Shown one piece after another: positions 1 through 9,510 of a stretch of 35,399 bases of DNA. The stretch comes from Symsagittifera roscoffensis (taxonomy: Eukaryota; Xenacoelomorpha; Acoela; Convolutidae). Location of the stretch: assembly GCF_963678635.1 (NCBI RefSeq), contig NW_026971312.1:1-35399 (forward strand), in the 5' to 3' direction. Within the stretch, counting starts at the first letter, position 1. Every line of letters begins with the position of its first letter. The notes below the pieces were generated by a model, which had not been told where the DNA came from, searched no databases, and worked only from the letters and a program-made list of their open reading frames with translations. The translations under genes were made by a program, and so were the position numbers.

Positions 1-166
1 AAATGGCATAATTCCCAAATGGCATAAAAAATTTTAAATTTCCCAAATGGCATAAATTTCAAAAAAATTCCCAAATGGCATAAATTTCAAAAACATTCCC
101 AAATGGCATAAATTTCAAAAACATTCCCAAATGGCATAAAATTTGTAAATTTCCTAAATGGCATTA
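1..166. repeat. Left terminal repeat of the MULE: iterated cccaaatggcataa motif
   Basis: The motif occurs near positions 1 (partial), 14, 42, 70, 98, 126 and 153 (one mismatch). Four consecutive copies are spaced exactly 28 bases apart, with AT-rich spacers such as atttcaaaaacatt. It reads in the opposite direction at the right end of the element, so it is treated as the terminal inverted repeat. Confidence 0.8.
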
Positions 167-268
167 ACAGTCTAACTTTTCAAAAGTGACAGTAAAATTT
201 AAATTAACTTGTAAACAATATAACCGGAATATTCAACAGAAAGAAAGAAATCAATTGAAATTTAATTT

Positions 269-1940
269 TTACAAGTTTTGGCATATTTCTGAAATACTAT
301 CCCAATACTCGTCAATATCAAGCGATTGCATTTCGAATCTTTGTTTTACGTTGCAAATCATTGCGTTTAAGTTTCTCCATTTTTTTCTTTGAGGAATATC
401 AGCTTGGTAGCCCAATTGGAATCGCCTGTAAGATCTTCTTGCCAAGTTTTCTTCATTTTGTAAACTTTTAACGAACACCCAAAAATTTGGGCGAATTCGA
501 CGACCTACTCGTGTATTCAGCCGATTGTTGTAGCCTTCACATGCATTTATTGTTCTCAGAGTGCTCTGCCTGGCATAAACGTTGTAGATATTTGGTGGAA
601 ATTGATGCAACCAAGTTGCCTCAAAATAATTTAAAAAGACACTAAGATTTGTAAATCGGGAAACCAGTAATCTTGTCGATGCTTCTTGAAGTACCTGGTG
701 AAATTTTTGGCGGACATAAAACACTGGTAGAAAACCTATGGCAATGAACTTTCGAATAAATTGGTTTAGTCTTCTATCATTTTTGTAAGGTGTAAATAAT
801 CCCAAATCTTTAATTTTTGACAAAATTGCTTTGGAGAAATGAAAATAACATCCTCGAATTCTTACAGTTGGAAAATCTGTTTCTACTGCTGCCTGAAACA
901 CAAGAATTTCGAAACTCTGCTCCTAGTGGTCGTAGATGGTTTTTGAGGCCATCATAGGTGTCATGTCTGAGACGTTTCTGGGGGATGTCGGTCAAGTTGG
1001 TGCCGAGGTGAAGAGTGCCTGTCCATAGAGTTTACCTAGTAAATTCTATGGACAGGTACTCTTCACCTCGGCACAATCTTGACCGACATCCCCCAGAAAC
1101 GTCTCTGGTGGAAGTCCCATGGTGGTCTCAAAAATTGATTAAGATGTCTAGGTTAAAAGTTACAGAAATGTTGTATCTCACCTTGAATCCAAGCTCAAAG
1201 TCGCAGATAATTTCTTTGATTTTTAGTTGCAGGTCCATTCTCTGAAGCTTTCTTGATACTATTTGTAGCATTCGTCGATATATTCCTGTCGTTTTATTTT
1301 GAAGCAAACACCAAACCAAGGGAATTTTTGATTCTCCAAATACTCCAAAAATCACGTAAACTTGGTAAAAAATTTTCGGTGACGATTTAAAAGTTCCATC
1401 AGAAAGAATAATTGTACATTTCGAAAGCGCTTTCAATTGCCATTCGCTTGAGAAAATCACAATACCCCACTCTCTGTCGATTTTTAACAAAAACTTTTTT
1501 CCATCCTGTGTTTCTGCCCATTCATCTCGAATTCTTAACGATTCGATACTTCTAGGAATTTTAGGCATCATTGTGTATCGTTGGCGATACAAGGTCGATT
1601 TTACATTTCTGAATGAGACGAGACTTGTATCACTGGTTGCGGCTACAATTTTTTCGTAACTTTGGGCAACTGACTCGAGCGGGTTTTGGGAAATTTCCGA
1701 AAGAACTTTAGTTTTTAAAGTGAGATCTTTATAGCGGTTATAGTCGGGCATATGGGTATGAGAAGTTGGATGAGCCAACAAGGTATCCATTTCAATATTT
1801 GAAGTGAGCCTGGAGCCGCATTCAGTTTCAGTACAAAGCCAAAAAGTTTTTTGGTTGTAGCTTCGATTTTTTTTATAAAAATATCCGTCATAATACAAAT
1901 TGCAACCTCGTCCCTTTTTGAAAATTTCAATTTGGCTCAT
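269..1940 (-). CDS. FLYWCH-MULE transposase, two exons (1940-1182 and 892-269)
   Basis: Predicted transposase for cutting and pasting the surrounding element, acting in the nucleus. I chose the ATG at 1940 because the open frame further upstream starts only at a TTG and the FLYWCH finger begins directly after this Met. The spliced protein is about 460 residues. Residues 7-63 form a FLYWCH-type zinc finger (C36, C41, H61, H63; FW at 33-34). The MULE DDE domain has D181 in DGTFK, D247 in CDFELG and E372 in CEGYNNRLN, with a C-x-x-H (C268, H271) between the last two. The two exons join in phase 0 across a 289-bp intron, so the domain is interrupted only at DNA level. There are no internal stops. 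The family assignment is firm; activity is inferred from intactness. Confidence 0.85.
893..1181 (-). other. Phase-0 GT-AG intron of the MULE transposase
   Basis: On the minus strand exon 1 ends ...GGATTCAAG followed by GTGAGA, a good 5' splice site. Exon 2 is preceded by ttcttgtgtttcag, a pyrimidine-rich 3' splice site. Removing 289 bases joins CDFELGFK directly to AAVETDFPTV, which is the expected continuous MULE domain. The intron is inferred from sequence only. Its middle two thirds are a fold-back repeat. Confidence 0.75.
940..1134. repeat. 195-bp near-perfect inverted repeat (fold-back element) inside the transposase intron
   Basis: Arms 940-1034 and 1040-1134 are each 95 bases and are separated by the 5-base loop cctag. 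The inner 66 bases of the arms (969-1034 and 1040-1105) differ at only a few positions. The outer part is less well matched but recovers over tttttgag/ctcaaaaa at the ends. It is GC-richer than its surroundings. It codes for nothing obvious and resembles a MITE or fold-back insertion tolerated within an intron. Confidence 0.85.
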
Positions 1941-2013
1941 TTTTAAGAATTTAGTTCTGCTTGAATCAAAAGTTGATGAGTGATTAGTAATTTGTTGACA
2001 AGTGAACAAAATA

Positions 2014-2055
2014 AGGCGTGAAAACTGTCTGGAAAGATCTTACTTTTTCACGCCT
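2014..2055. repeat. 11-bp inverted repeat upstream of the transposase start
   Basis: The arms aggcgtgaaaa (2014-2024) and ttttcacgcct (2045-2055) are exact reverse complements with a 20-base loop. They lie between the right terminal repeat and the ATG at 1940, in the presumed promoter or 5' UTR. No function is claimed. Confidence 0.5.
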
Positions 2056-2085
2056 CAAAGTTTTCACACCTTTTTTGAAAATGTT

Positions 2086-2142
2086 TATGCCATTTGGGAA
2101 TTAATTTGTTTTTATGCCATTTTGGAATTATGCCATTTGGGA
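2086..2142. repeat. Right terminal repeat of the MULE
   Basis: Three copies of the left-end motif in inverted orientation, near 2086-2100, 2112-2127 (one extra T) and 2129-2142. They lie upstream of the minus-strand transposase, so this is the 5' end of the element relative to its gene. Segment A begins only about eight bases further right. Confidence 0.75.
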
Positions 2143-2149
2143 AGTTACC

Positions 2150-2943
2150 GCTTTTCTGGAACAAGCTAAGTAACCGACGATGAACACTAGGGGAAGGAGA
2201 CTAATGAGTATAATGAAAAAAAAAATCGACATCAGTAATCGACTTAATAGAAGGTGCAGGCTTGAGCGCGGAGCTGAGGGGCGAGATTCACAATTACCCA
2301 GGTTGGTAACTCATCAAAAACTCTGAATTTTTCTGGCGAGACAATCACAACACATCTGATGTAGCAGAATGAAATCGATAGAAAAGAGCAGACAGTTCTG
2401 AGGGCACTAGCATCAAACAAGCAGAAATGAACAAGGATTGAAATTGGCAATCCATTTCTTCAGCAAAGATACCTCATGATCCCGTTATATAGCGAAAGAA
2501 CAGCAACTCAGCATCTTCTGTAATAATCTAGAGGCAGAGTCATCAACGGGGACGTCGATAGATGTTTCGTCCGGAGAGTGCGGATAGGACTAACAAACAC
2601 CGAAAAAATAATTTTTAAAATGCGGAAACAAATGAGGATAACAGACCTTCTGGCAGTGGAACCAGTTAGTCATGAGCCAACCACAGGCAGAACGATCAAA
2701 ACAGCTTGAATTGCAGAAAAACTACCCTGGCAACCTCTTCAAAACGAACTGTGCCTTTTTCCTGACTGACAGGATGAGTGCAATCTCCTTAATAGCAGAC
2801 ATGATCTTCAAAGCTTTTCAAAACTAGACTCAGAACCATATCGCAAAATGCTTGTAAGTAACTCTGCTTCCCAGTGACAAGGGTCAGTGATCAGATCATC
2901 TGGACCTAGAACATATGCTACTGGCTTTGACACCTCTGGAGAC
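2150..2943. repeat. Left arm of segment A
   Basis: Matches 11029-11687 of segment B closely. B lacks about 130-140 bases that A has around 2430-2567. No complete gene is visible. On the minus strand there are short open stretches, for example 2820-2950 and 2330-2450, that stay open in both copies, but I cannot assign them to a family. Confidence 0.75.
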
Positions 2944-3592
2944 TTCTTGATTGATATGAAAATAAAAGAGTTGTCGATACTACTCTATGCTCCGAAAAGG
3001 GGCAGGGTGAACCCAAGGGAGCTCTATACCATAATCAATCTCCATAAAAATCAATTGAATATCAAATGAGATCACAACTGAGGCAAATTACTTTGCGACA
3101 AACATCTAAAACACCAGAAATAAATAAGAATGGAACGTTCGTTTTTGATTATAGAAATTTTAAGGTTTTTTTGATCTGTCATCGAAATTGAGAAATGGCT
3201 CAGACGACTCCACAAATTTTTTTTTGACTCGATCCAGACGAGAACTCAAATGGACATGAATGATACGCTCAGGACGGCAGCACCCTTCTTCCTAAAAAGA
3301 TCAGCCAATGAAAAAACGAAAACCAATCTAGAACTGTGGACAAGCACCGAGCCTGCAACATCGATAAGCAATTTGGCATCGATCCTTCCTAAACCTGTGA
3401 TGGTGCATCTCTTATCGTTAAATGGACCCACAGATGATCCAGCTGCAGGAGTTGCCAACAAGGGCGCCAGGGCTGGGCAAAAAAAAACACTCAATTCGTA
3501 TAGCAATCGTCAACAGTTACAAGTAGAACATAGCAGGCCACAACAGACGGCAACACATAGATGAATCCCTTAGAGATTATACGAAGCCAATC

Positions 3593-5175
3593 ATACAAGA
3601 AGAACTTATATTTCTTAACTTAGTCGGTAGTCTGGTGAAAGTGTTGATACGAATCAAAGTTCATAGGCAGGTGGGCATCTTGAATTTTTTCTGGAGAAGC
3701 TATGCTGCAGTTGTTGGCTTTTCTAGACATGCTAGAGGTCAGGAAGCTGCACACGGTTTTCATGATGGCTGCAGCCAACGAACTGGTAACTGGTATGATA
3801 GTAGTAGTTCGAATCAATTAGGAACCTGACGTAACCTCCGTTTGCACGACATGGTTCCCATTTTCAACGTGGTTCCCGACATGAATGGAAAAAACATGTA
3901 CGAAGAGTGCGATAATTGAACAAAATCATGTCTCGTGAAACTTTCGAATATCCCATTGCTTCTAAATCTTCCGAAAGTGGCCGCGGAAAATCCCGAGAAA
4001 ATTCATGGTGACGAAAATCACTTTCATCTCTTACAAGGACAAGACTGGCAAAACCATGTTTTTCCGCTGTAAAAAAAGAATTGAGACGAGCCTGATCCAA
4101 AACGAATAGTTTGGTATCTTCAATGTAGTATATTTAGCAAACCAGCTATGCATTGCATTGTAACTGGTTGAACCACGACAAGTAAAACTGTGGGTTCCAG
4201 AGGCAACTCAATAGCTGATCTCTCAATTCGCGTTTGACAACTCAGGAAAGGAAGGCGAGACTATCTCACAAACCCGGAAGCTCAGTTTAAGAGACATCCG
4301 TAGCCGATGCCCTTCAAGCGAAATAGAAAAACCAGGAGTAAGGAGTTTCCAGGAAATTTCACAAATAAAATTGTCCAGGAACTGATGTAGACTCAAATAA
4401 ACGGGTTTTAAACTGGCGATTTTTTTTCGGTCATTTTTGTGTCAATTGGCAGAAAGCTCATATAGCGTAAATTTCTCCGGCTACATTCAGAGATCGCAAA
4501 GCTTACGCTATTACCAATAAAAGTTATGCTTATCAGTTAATGCAAGAACTGGAAATTTTGAACTCTCTGGTTGAACCCTCTTGTGTCAAATAGTTCACAG
4601 GAGGCTTAGGATAGCTACTCCCACTAGAGCTTGATAGCTGGCATAATTTTGGATCCCATGAACATGAAACTACAGGACACTCCATACCCAAAACCAAATC
4701 TGGGGAATGACTAGTGTTATCTTACTAAAGTGCTAGCCGTATACGATTGCCAGGATATGCAGGCACTGCTAGAGCTAGCATTGTGGTAAACAATATGGTG
4801 GTTGACGGGCACGTATACTAGCTTATTCTGGCCAGACACATTATCATGTTTGAAGCGGAACTGAACCGAAATTCAACTTTTGTAGTTGCTAATAAATCGG
4901 AGGTTTCCTGGGAGCCGAAATGTTTTTATTCGCCGGCAAGAACAATCATGTGCATGCGGTGGCACTTCAAGAGCTGATGAGATTGGACCATGGGTTACTA
5001 TAGCTTCTCCACATTGTAATCTAAAAATGATGAATCTGTGACCTTTGAAAGCGAAACCCGCAACCTGCTGAGCTGACATATCCGGTGAAAATGCTCGGTT
5101 TAGCGGACATCTTTATAATGATCGCGGGTTTGCTTTGTCTAGAGATGCCTAATCTAGCAGGGAAATTTCAATTCA
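3593..5175. other. About 1.58 kb present only in the segment A unit; content unknown
   Basis: In the monomers, acgaagccatcat runs straight into caggcttgacatc; here about 1.58 kb separates the corresponding points. No terminal inverted repeats or convincing target-site duplication are visible at the junctions. Two minus-strand frames of 78 and 68 codons (3864-4100, 4873-5079) are open, but I recognise neither. A minus-strand stretch near 3680-3790 (TVCSFL...ASPEK) resembles one near 2330-2440. It is slightly richer in GC than the flanks. It may be an insertion in A or a deletion in the array progenitor. Confidence 0.5.
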
Positions 5176-5299
5176 GGCTTGACATCAACAAAGATCATCA
5201 AGCAGTAACCAGTTAATAGGAAACAAAAAACTAAATACTTTAATTGCCAAATAAATATTTTCATATCTGCAAGTGCATATCAGTGTGTCAGAGTGTATG

Positions 5300-5328
5300 A
5301 CCATGTTAGTTTCCAAAACTAACATGGT
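5300..5328. repeat. 10-bp stem-loop in the segment A unit
   Basis: accatgttag (5300-5309) and ctaacatggt (5319-5328) are exact reverse complements around a 9-base loop. The same stem, with different loop bases, occurs in every monomer of the array; in most monomers the innermost pair is lost. It therefore predates the amplification. Confidence 0.6.
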
Positions 5329-5420
5329 ATAATCTCTATATTGTTAAAATAGATCAAAATTTTGATATGACACCAAGTGACCGTTTTTCTCGATTGAACT
5401 TGAAGAATTTCCATGGTAAT

Positions 5421-6035
5421 TTACCATAGGTTCTCACTGATGGTTTTTTTGAAAAAAAAAATATTGCTGAGTTTCATCTTCGCTCGTATGTATGTAAGGA
5501 TTTTCCATAGTGTAAATTTAATTTCTTCTACGAAGAATTTTATTTGATTATCTTTATATGAAGTACAATTTTTGGTTCTTGTATTTTTTTCGGTATAGTA
5601 CTTTTTGTATTGAATGTTTAAGTAAGAGGGTAAAAGTAGGTATTTTAATTTCCAAAAAAGGCATGTTAGTTTCAAATCAAGGAAAATGGATATAGGATTC
5701 AAACTATAATTGAACTATAAACCAGATCATGAATCAAACTTAGCAGCAGGTTCATATGGCCCATCTCAATTGAATTTTATGCAATTCCGTTAAAATTGCT
5801 GATATTTTGGTGGGATGTATCGGCAGATAACGTAAATGACTAGAACTAGTGCAGTGCGTTCATGATTTCTAGACGAGTTTTGAAAGGCAAAGATTTTTTT
5901 ATTTATATAATATTTTTAACGCGCTGGCAAATTTTCGTAGAATTTTTGTAATGTTCTCCTGGAACAAAAATAAATGTTCTTGTTTGTTTCCTAAGTAAAG
6001 GACATTGGTTTTTTCTTCATTGACAATTTGGTCCA
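5421..6035 (-). pseudogene. LINE reverse transcriptase C-terminal remnant (CR1/L2/jockey-like)
   Basis: Read on the minus strand, two frames give a pattern typical of the end of a non-LTR reverse transcriptase. The first, starting near 6035, has NEEKTNVLYLGNK, then EENI-like and ITKILRKFASALKILYK. After a frame change it continues as SLPFKTRLEIMNAL in the better preserved array copies. The second (5702-5421, 93 codons) has LLPSYLN, then NTRTKN, then TLWKILTYIRAKMKLSNIF. These correspond to the family's LP...NTR...LWN-LP...FK spacing. There are stops and at least one frameshift. No LINE endonuclease or YADD core is seen nearby. The assignment rests on my recognition of the pattern, not on a search. 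Confidence 0.55.
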
Positions 6036-7723
6036 TCATAACTGTAAGCTTTTTTGTTATGGTTATCCAAATGTTTTTGGTCCGAAAAATAGGTTTAAAT
6101 TTTAGTGTTCAATTGTTTTGAATAGGTTTTAAAGAATTTTGATAAGGCTTTAAAACTGCTTTCTGGTAGTTTTTAAAATTAAATCAGATTAATTATCACA
6201 ATTCCCAAAAGGCTTCCCTGGGGGCACCCTGGCGCAACAAATTAAAATTAACAAATAAAATTTATTCCCTTGTTTGTCTGTAAAAAACTTCTTTTTTTTT
6301 GCTATGGCACATTGTTAGTAAGATTGGTTTGTAGTTCTCTGGTAGTAAGAATGAAAACATGCGCGTATACTTTATTGCAACCGTCTCTTAGCGCCCATGC
6401 TGAAGTGTCAGAGGGCCTCAGTGGCTTTTTTTCAAATTGAATTTAATATGGTCTATTTTTGAACTCAGCAAATGTAAAAAGTCTGAATGAAAATTACAAT
6501 TTAAAATTTAGTTTGAAATCGTCTTTGAAGAAAGTGAGCTAAATTGTTTTAACTCAATCATAAATGCAGTCTAACCTAATAAAATCAGCTGAGCAGATTG
6601 GCCAATTTAGAATTTTTAGTACTATAGCTCCAAGAGAATTCAACAGAAAAGAAACTTGTTTCCCGATTTATTTGAGTTTCTAGTTTTCTTGATAATATAC
6701 CGTTTTTCACCTTCTGTTTTTCAGGCGAAAAGTTTTGATGTAAATTTCTAATCCTGGAAGCTCACAGGAGGTTTATCGTTACAAATAAAAAACAGTTACT
6801 GTGGAGCACATTTTAATTGTTCGTAAAAAAATTGTTGAGGAAAACTTTGTACATTGAATGAAGATCGTTCTAGTTGGCAAAACATTACTCAGAAGTAGGA
6901 CCAAAACGAATCATGCGCATCACTTATGAAGAGTTTTGAACGTGACCAACTGAAAAACTTTATGATGGATTTCAAAAAAGGCATGATCGAATTTGAATCT
7001 TCGACAGCACAAATTTGAATGATGGTATTTGAAGAAACAAATGGTAAATCAATTTCTCAAAATAAACCACTTTAATTGGATTAATATGAGAATCTGAAAC
7101 AGTAAAGCCAAGAAACAATTTATAATGGCTTATGGAATGTTGAGTTTTATCAAAAACGACTTAATTTTTGAAGCTACTTAAGACCAAACTTCGAAGGAAG
7201 AGAGTAAAAGCTTGCCCGGTTGACTTTTTAAATGTTTGATATAAGGTCTTCTTCTGAGTTTTTTTTTGAAAACCTTACGTATAATTTTACTAAAAGGCTT
7301 TTTTTTTCAGTTATAGAAATTGTGGCTGAGTGGTCTGTTTTGATGTGTAGCCTGAAAATCATTGATTTGATTGATTGATCTTACAAACATAGATCACTCC
7401 TAATATAGTCAATAAGGGCTTTAGAAAGATTGATTACTGTTTAGATAGATACAAACGCCAAGATTGTATGGATCCAAAGACTCTATCTCGTCTCAAAGAT
7501 TCTTTCTATAACTGAGACTGTGGACCCCATCAAAGGTAAATTGCAATTGTAGGATTGCGCATAAACAGTTGTATGACAATCTCATCCACTTTTACCAAAA
7601 AAAAGTAAATTATAAAAAGTTTACCAAAAATTTCATCCGCAAATCTCATCTGAAAGTTCATCCAAAAGTTTTATCCAAAAAGTTTAACAATTTTTTATAA
7701 ATGGTTTTGCACGGGTTATGTGA
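6036..7723. repeat. AT-rich flank right of the segment A unit, duplicated at 25217-26907
   Basis: Aligns along its whole length with 25217-26907 in segment B with scattered substitutions and small indels. No open frame of meaningful length is seen. A degenerate short-period stretch (tcatccaaaagttttatcc and similar) lies around 7575-7690 and is also present in B. I see no gene, promoter or structural RNA here. Confidence 0.8.
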
Positions 7724-9510
7724 TATACATTCAAAAGCGTTTTGCTAACGGTTATTTAAGGATGTGGTTTCGATTTTTCATCCAGATTCTATTTTTTTTG
7801 CACAGTGTTGAGATCCTGTTGTAGCTTTGGGTTGAGTATTTTGGGTATCAGGATTATAACCTCAATACGTTTTGTTTTTTTGCTGTTTTCCATACATATA
7901 TCACATTGAAAAATTATAAATGTTGTACCATCAAGAGTCTACAGAAGTATGATGCATGAATTGAAAAAAAAAATGCGAAAAGCTGAATTTTGAACAAGTT
8001 TCCCTAAAAACAAAAATTGAGTTTTCGTTGATTCTTTCGCCGATTCGTTATCAGATCTGAACTTTTCCTTGCTAAGTTAATCTGTATTTAAATAAAAACG
8101 TTAATGTTTGTGATGTTATTGTTGTTTTTTGGTGAACACAAATCTGGATAAATTTCACCTGATTGGAGAACCAAGACTTATTTTGACCGAGAGAAGTCGC
8201 TTAGAAATTAAATTCAGTTGATTTTGTAATTGAACATTAATAAGAACAATTAAACTAAAAAACAGTTGAAACTTATTTTAATACAGCGGGCTTGAGAATT
8301 TTTTCTCCAAAGAAAAATCAGCTTGAAAGGCAGTAATTAATTTTTATTGGAACATGTTTCTGTTTTGTCAAGGTATCGTACCAAATGTTCAAGTTCACGC
8401 AGAATATTTCAAGATGACTGTTAAAACTAAGAAAATACTCAAACAAATTACAATTTAACGGCAGAGCTATTTAATGAAGTCATCCTAACGAGTTTCGATA
8501 TTGGCCCTGCGCATGATTAAATAGTAACTTATAGTGCCCGCTAGTACCCTGATGATAAAACCTTGGTGACGGGGCAAAACGTAGGGTTAGTTGTGATTAA
8601 AGAAGCTATTTTGAATGCGACCATTATCAACTTCTAAAAATTTTGATTGTGACAGTTTGTTTGAGTTTTGACATAATACAATTGAATGTAAGCCATTTCG
8701 CAAAAAAGGAACAGCATGTATATCATCAAGATATAATTTTTTCATAGTTTTTTTGTTGGTAAAAATGTCCATCAAATTCTATTGTTTTCTTTTTTTAATA
8801 ATTGCAAGCTCATTCGCGTTACTATATTTTGACTTCATGAAGGAATTGATACCCTCCAAGAACGACAAATTTAATTTCAGTTGATGAATACTTCCTCCAA
8901 ACTTTTATTTCTCTTCAGAGCTACTGCCTCTAATAAAAAAAAGTTCTCTACGCGCCGTGTTACTGGACACCAAATCCAAGTTCTCGGAATCATCGTGTGT
9001 TTTTACAGCATTAAACTCACCTATCATGGCGTTGGCAGCATGAGTTGTAGATCTCTCATTCATACTTAAGAGACTTCATGTTTCTGTGATTACTTCAATG
9101 ACTTGATAAATAATTTTTTTTCAATTTCTAATAGTCGAATCATTGAACAATTCTTCAAACAATGAAAGTTGGAAGAATCGAAGATTTTTTACTGAAAAAA
9201 TGAGTGAAGATTTATATATGAAAAATCCTTGACAAATCATTGAAAACTTATTCATAATTGACGAGTCTTACTTACAATCAATGTTAATGCGGTCATCAAA
9301 ATTGAACTAATGGTAAGGTCTTTTTTGACATATATGATTTTTTCCTTCAATACATAATTGACGATTTTATATTATGTATTCAAGGATGTATTCAAGGAAC
9401 TTCAGGGAACTTGATAAATAATTAAGAAGGGTGGGATTTAAGTATGGCAACGGCAATTTCAGTGTCCAAGATATATTGCCGGTGGCATTCACCGGTTCTA
9501 ACGAGTTTGA
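7724..9510. other. About 1.79 kb present only in segment A; mostly noncoding, ends with gag N-terminus
   Basis: In B the left flank joins the gag region directly at tatgtga/aaa, whereas A has about 1.79 kb between the matching points, with the 3-base microhomology tga at both edges. The last 60 bases (from about 9447) encode an open gag N-terminal stretch (NGNFSVQDILPVAFTGSNEF) that runs straight into the gag shared with B. The stretch is therefore original sequence deleted from B rather than an insertion in A. The rest contains no recognisable gene; two 62-codon frames (8587-8775 minus, 8881-9069 plus) look like chance. Confidence 0.6.

Larger units (their letters stand above)
1..2142 (-). 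mobile_element. MULE (Mutator-like) DNA transposon, FLYWCH type, left end cut by window edge
   Basis: Both ends consist of copies of the same 14-base motif, cccaaatggcataa, in opposite orientation: about seven copies on the left (1-166) and three on the right (2086-2142). Between them lies one transposase gene on the minus strand. Terminal repeats built from a repeated short motif, around a MULE transposase, mark this as a cut-and-paste element. The left terminus may begin before base 1, so no target-site duplication can be checked. The transposase has no visible stop or frameshift once the intron is removed, which suggests a fairly young or functional copy. Confidence 0.8.
2944..6035. repeat. 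Single-copy version of the 1.23-kb repeat unit, carrying two extra stretches
   Basis: The left edge (ttcttgattgatatg) and right edge (caatttggtcca) coincide exactly with the edges of the array at 11688 and 25216. The parts shared with the monomers are about 2944-3030, 3417-3592 and 5176-6035. The stretches of about 3035-3416 and 3593-5175 are absent from every monomer. The monomer stretch of about 95 bases before the loop gttaaat has no counterpart here, so the array-specific hairpin has only its right arm in A. Confidence 0.75.

Noticed and set aside
1-166. CRISPR-like array with 28-base spacing
   Set aside because: The spacers are the same AT-rich sequence rather than unique, the setting is eukaryotic, and the motif recurs inverted at the far end of a transposon.
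810-995. Minus-strand 61-codon frame through the fold-back element
   Set aside because: It lies in the intron and hairpin arm and overlaps the start of exon 2 in a wrong frame.
3250-3564. 104-codon plus-strand and 86-codon minus-strand frames over the same bases
   Set aside because: Both strands are open over one stretch, no family is recognisable, and most of it lies in the stretch missing from all monomers. There is not enough to call a gene.
8587-8775. Minus-strand frame with YLDDI as a reverse transcriptase active site
   Set aside because: No other RT block surrounds it, the flanks are noncoding and the stretch is in the A-only region. A four-residue match is expected by chance.
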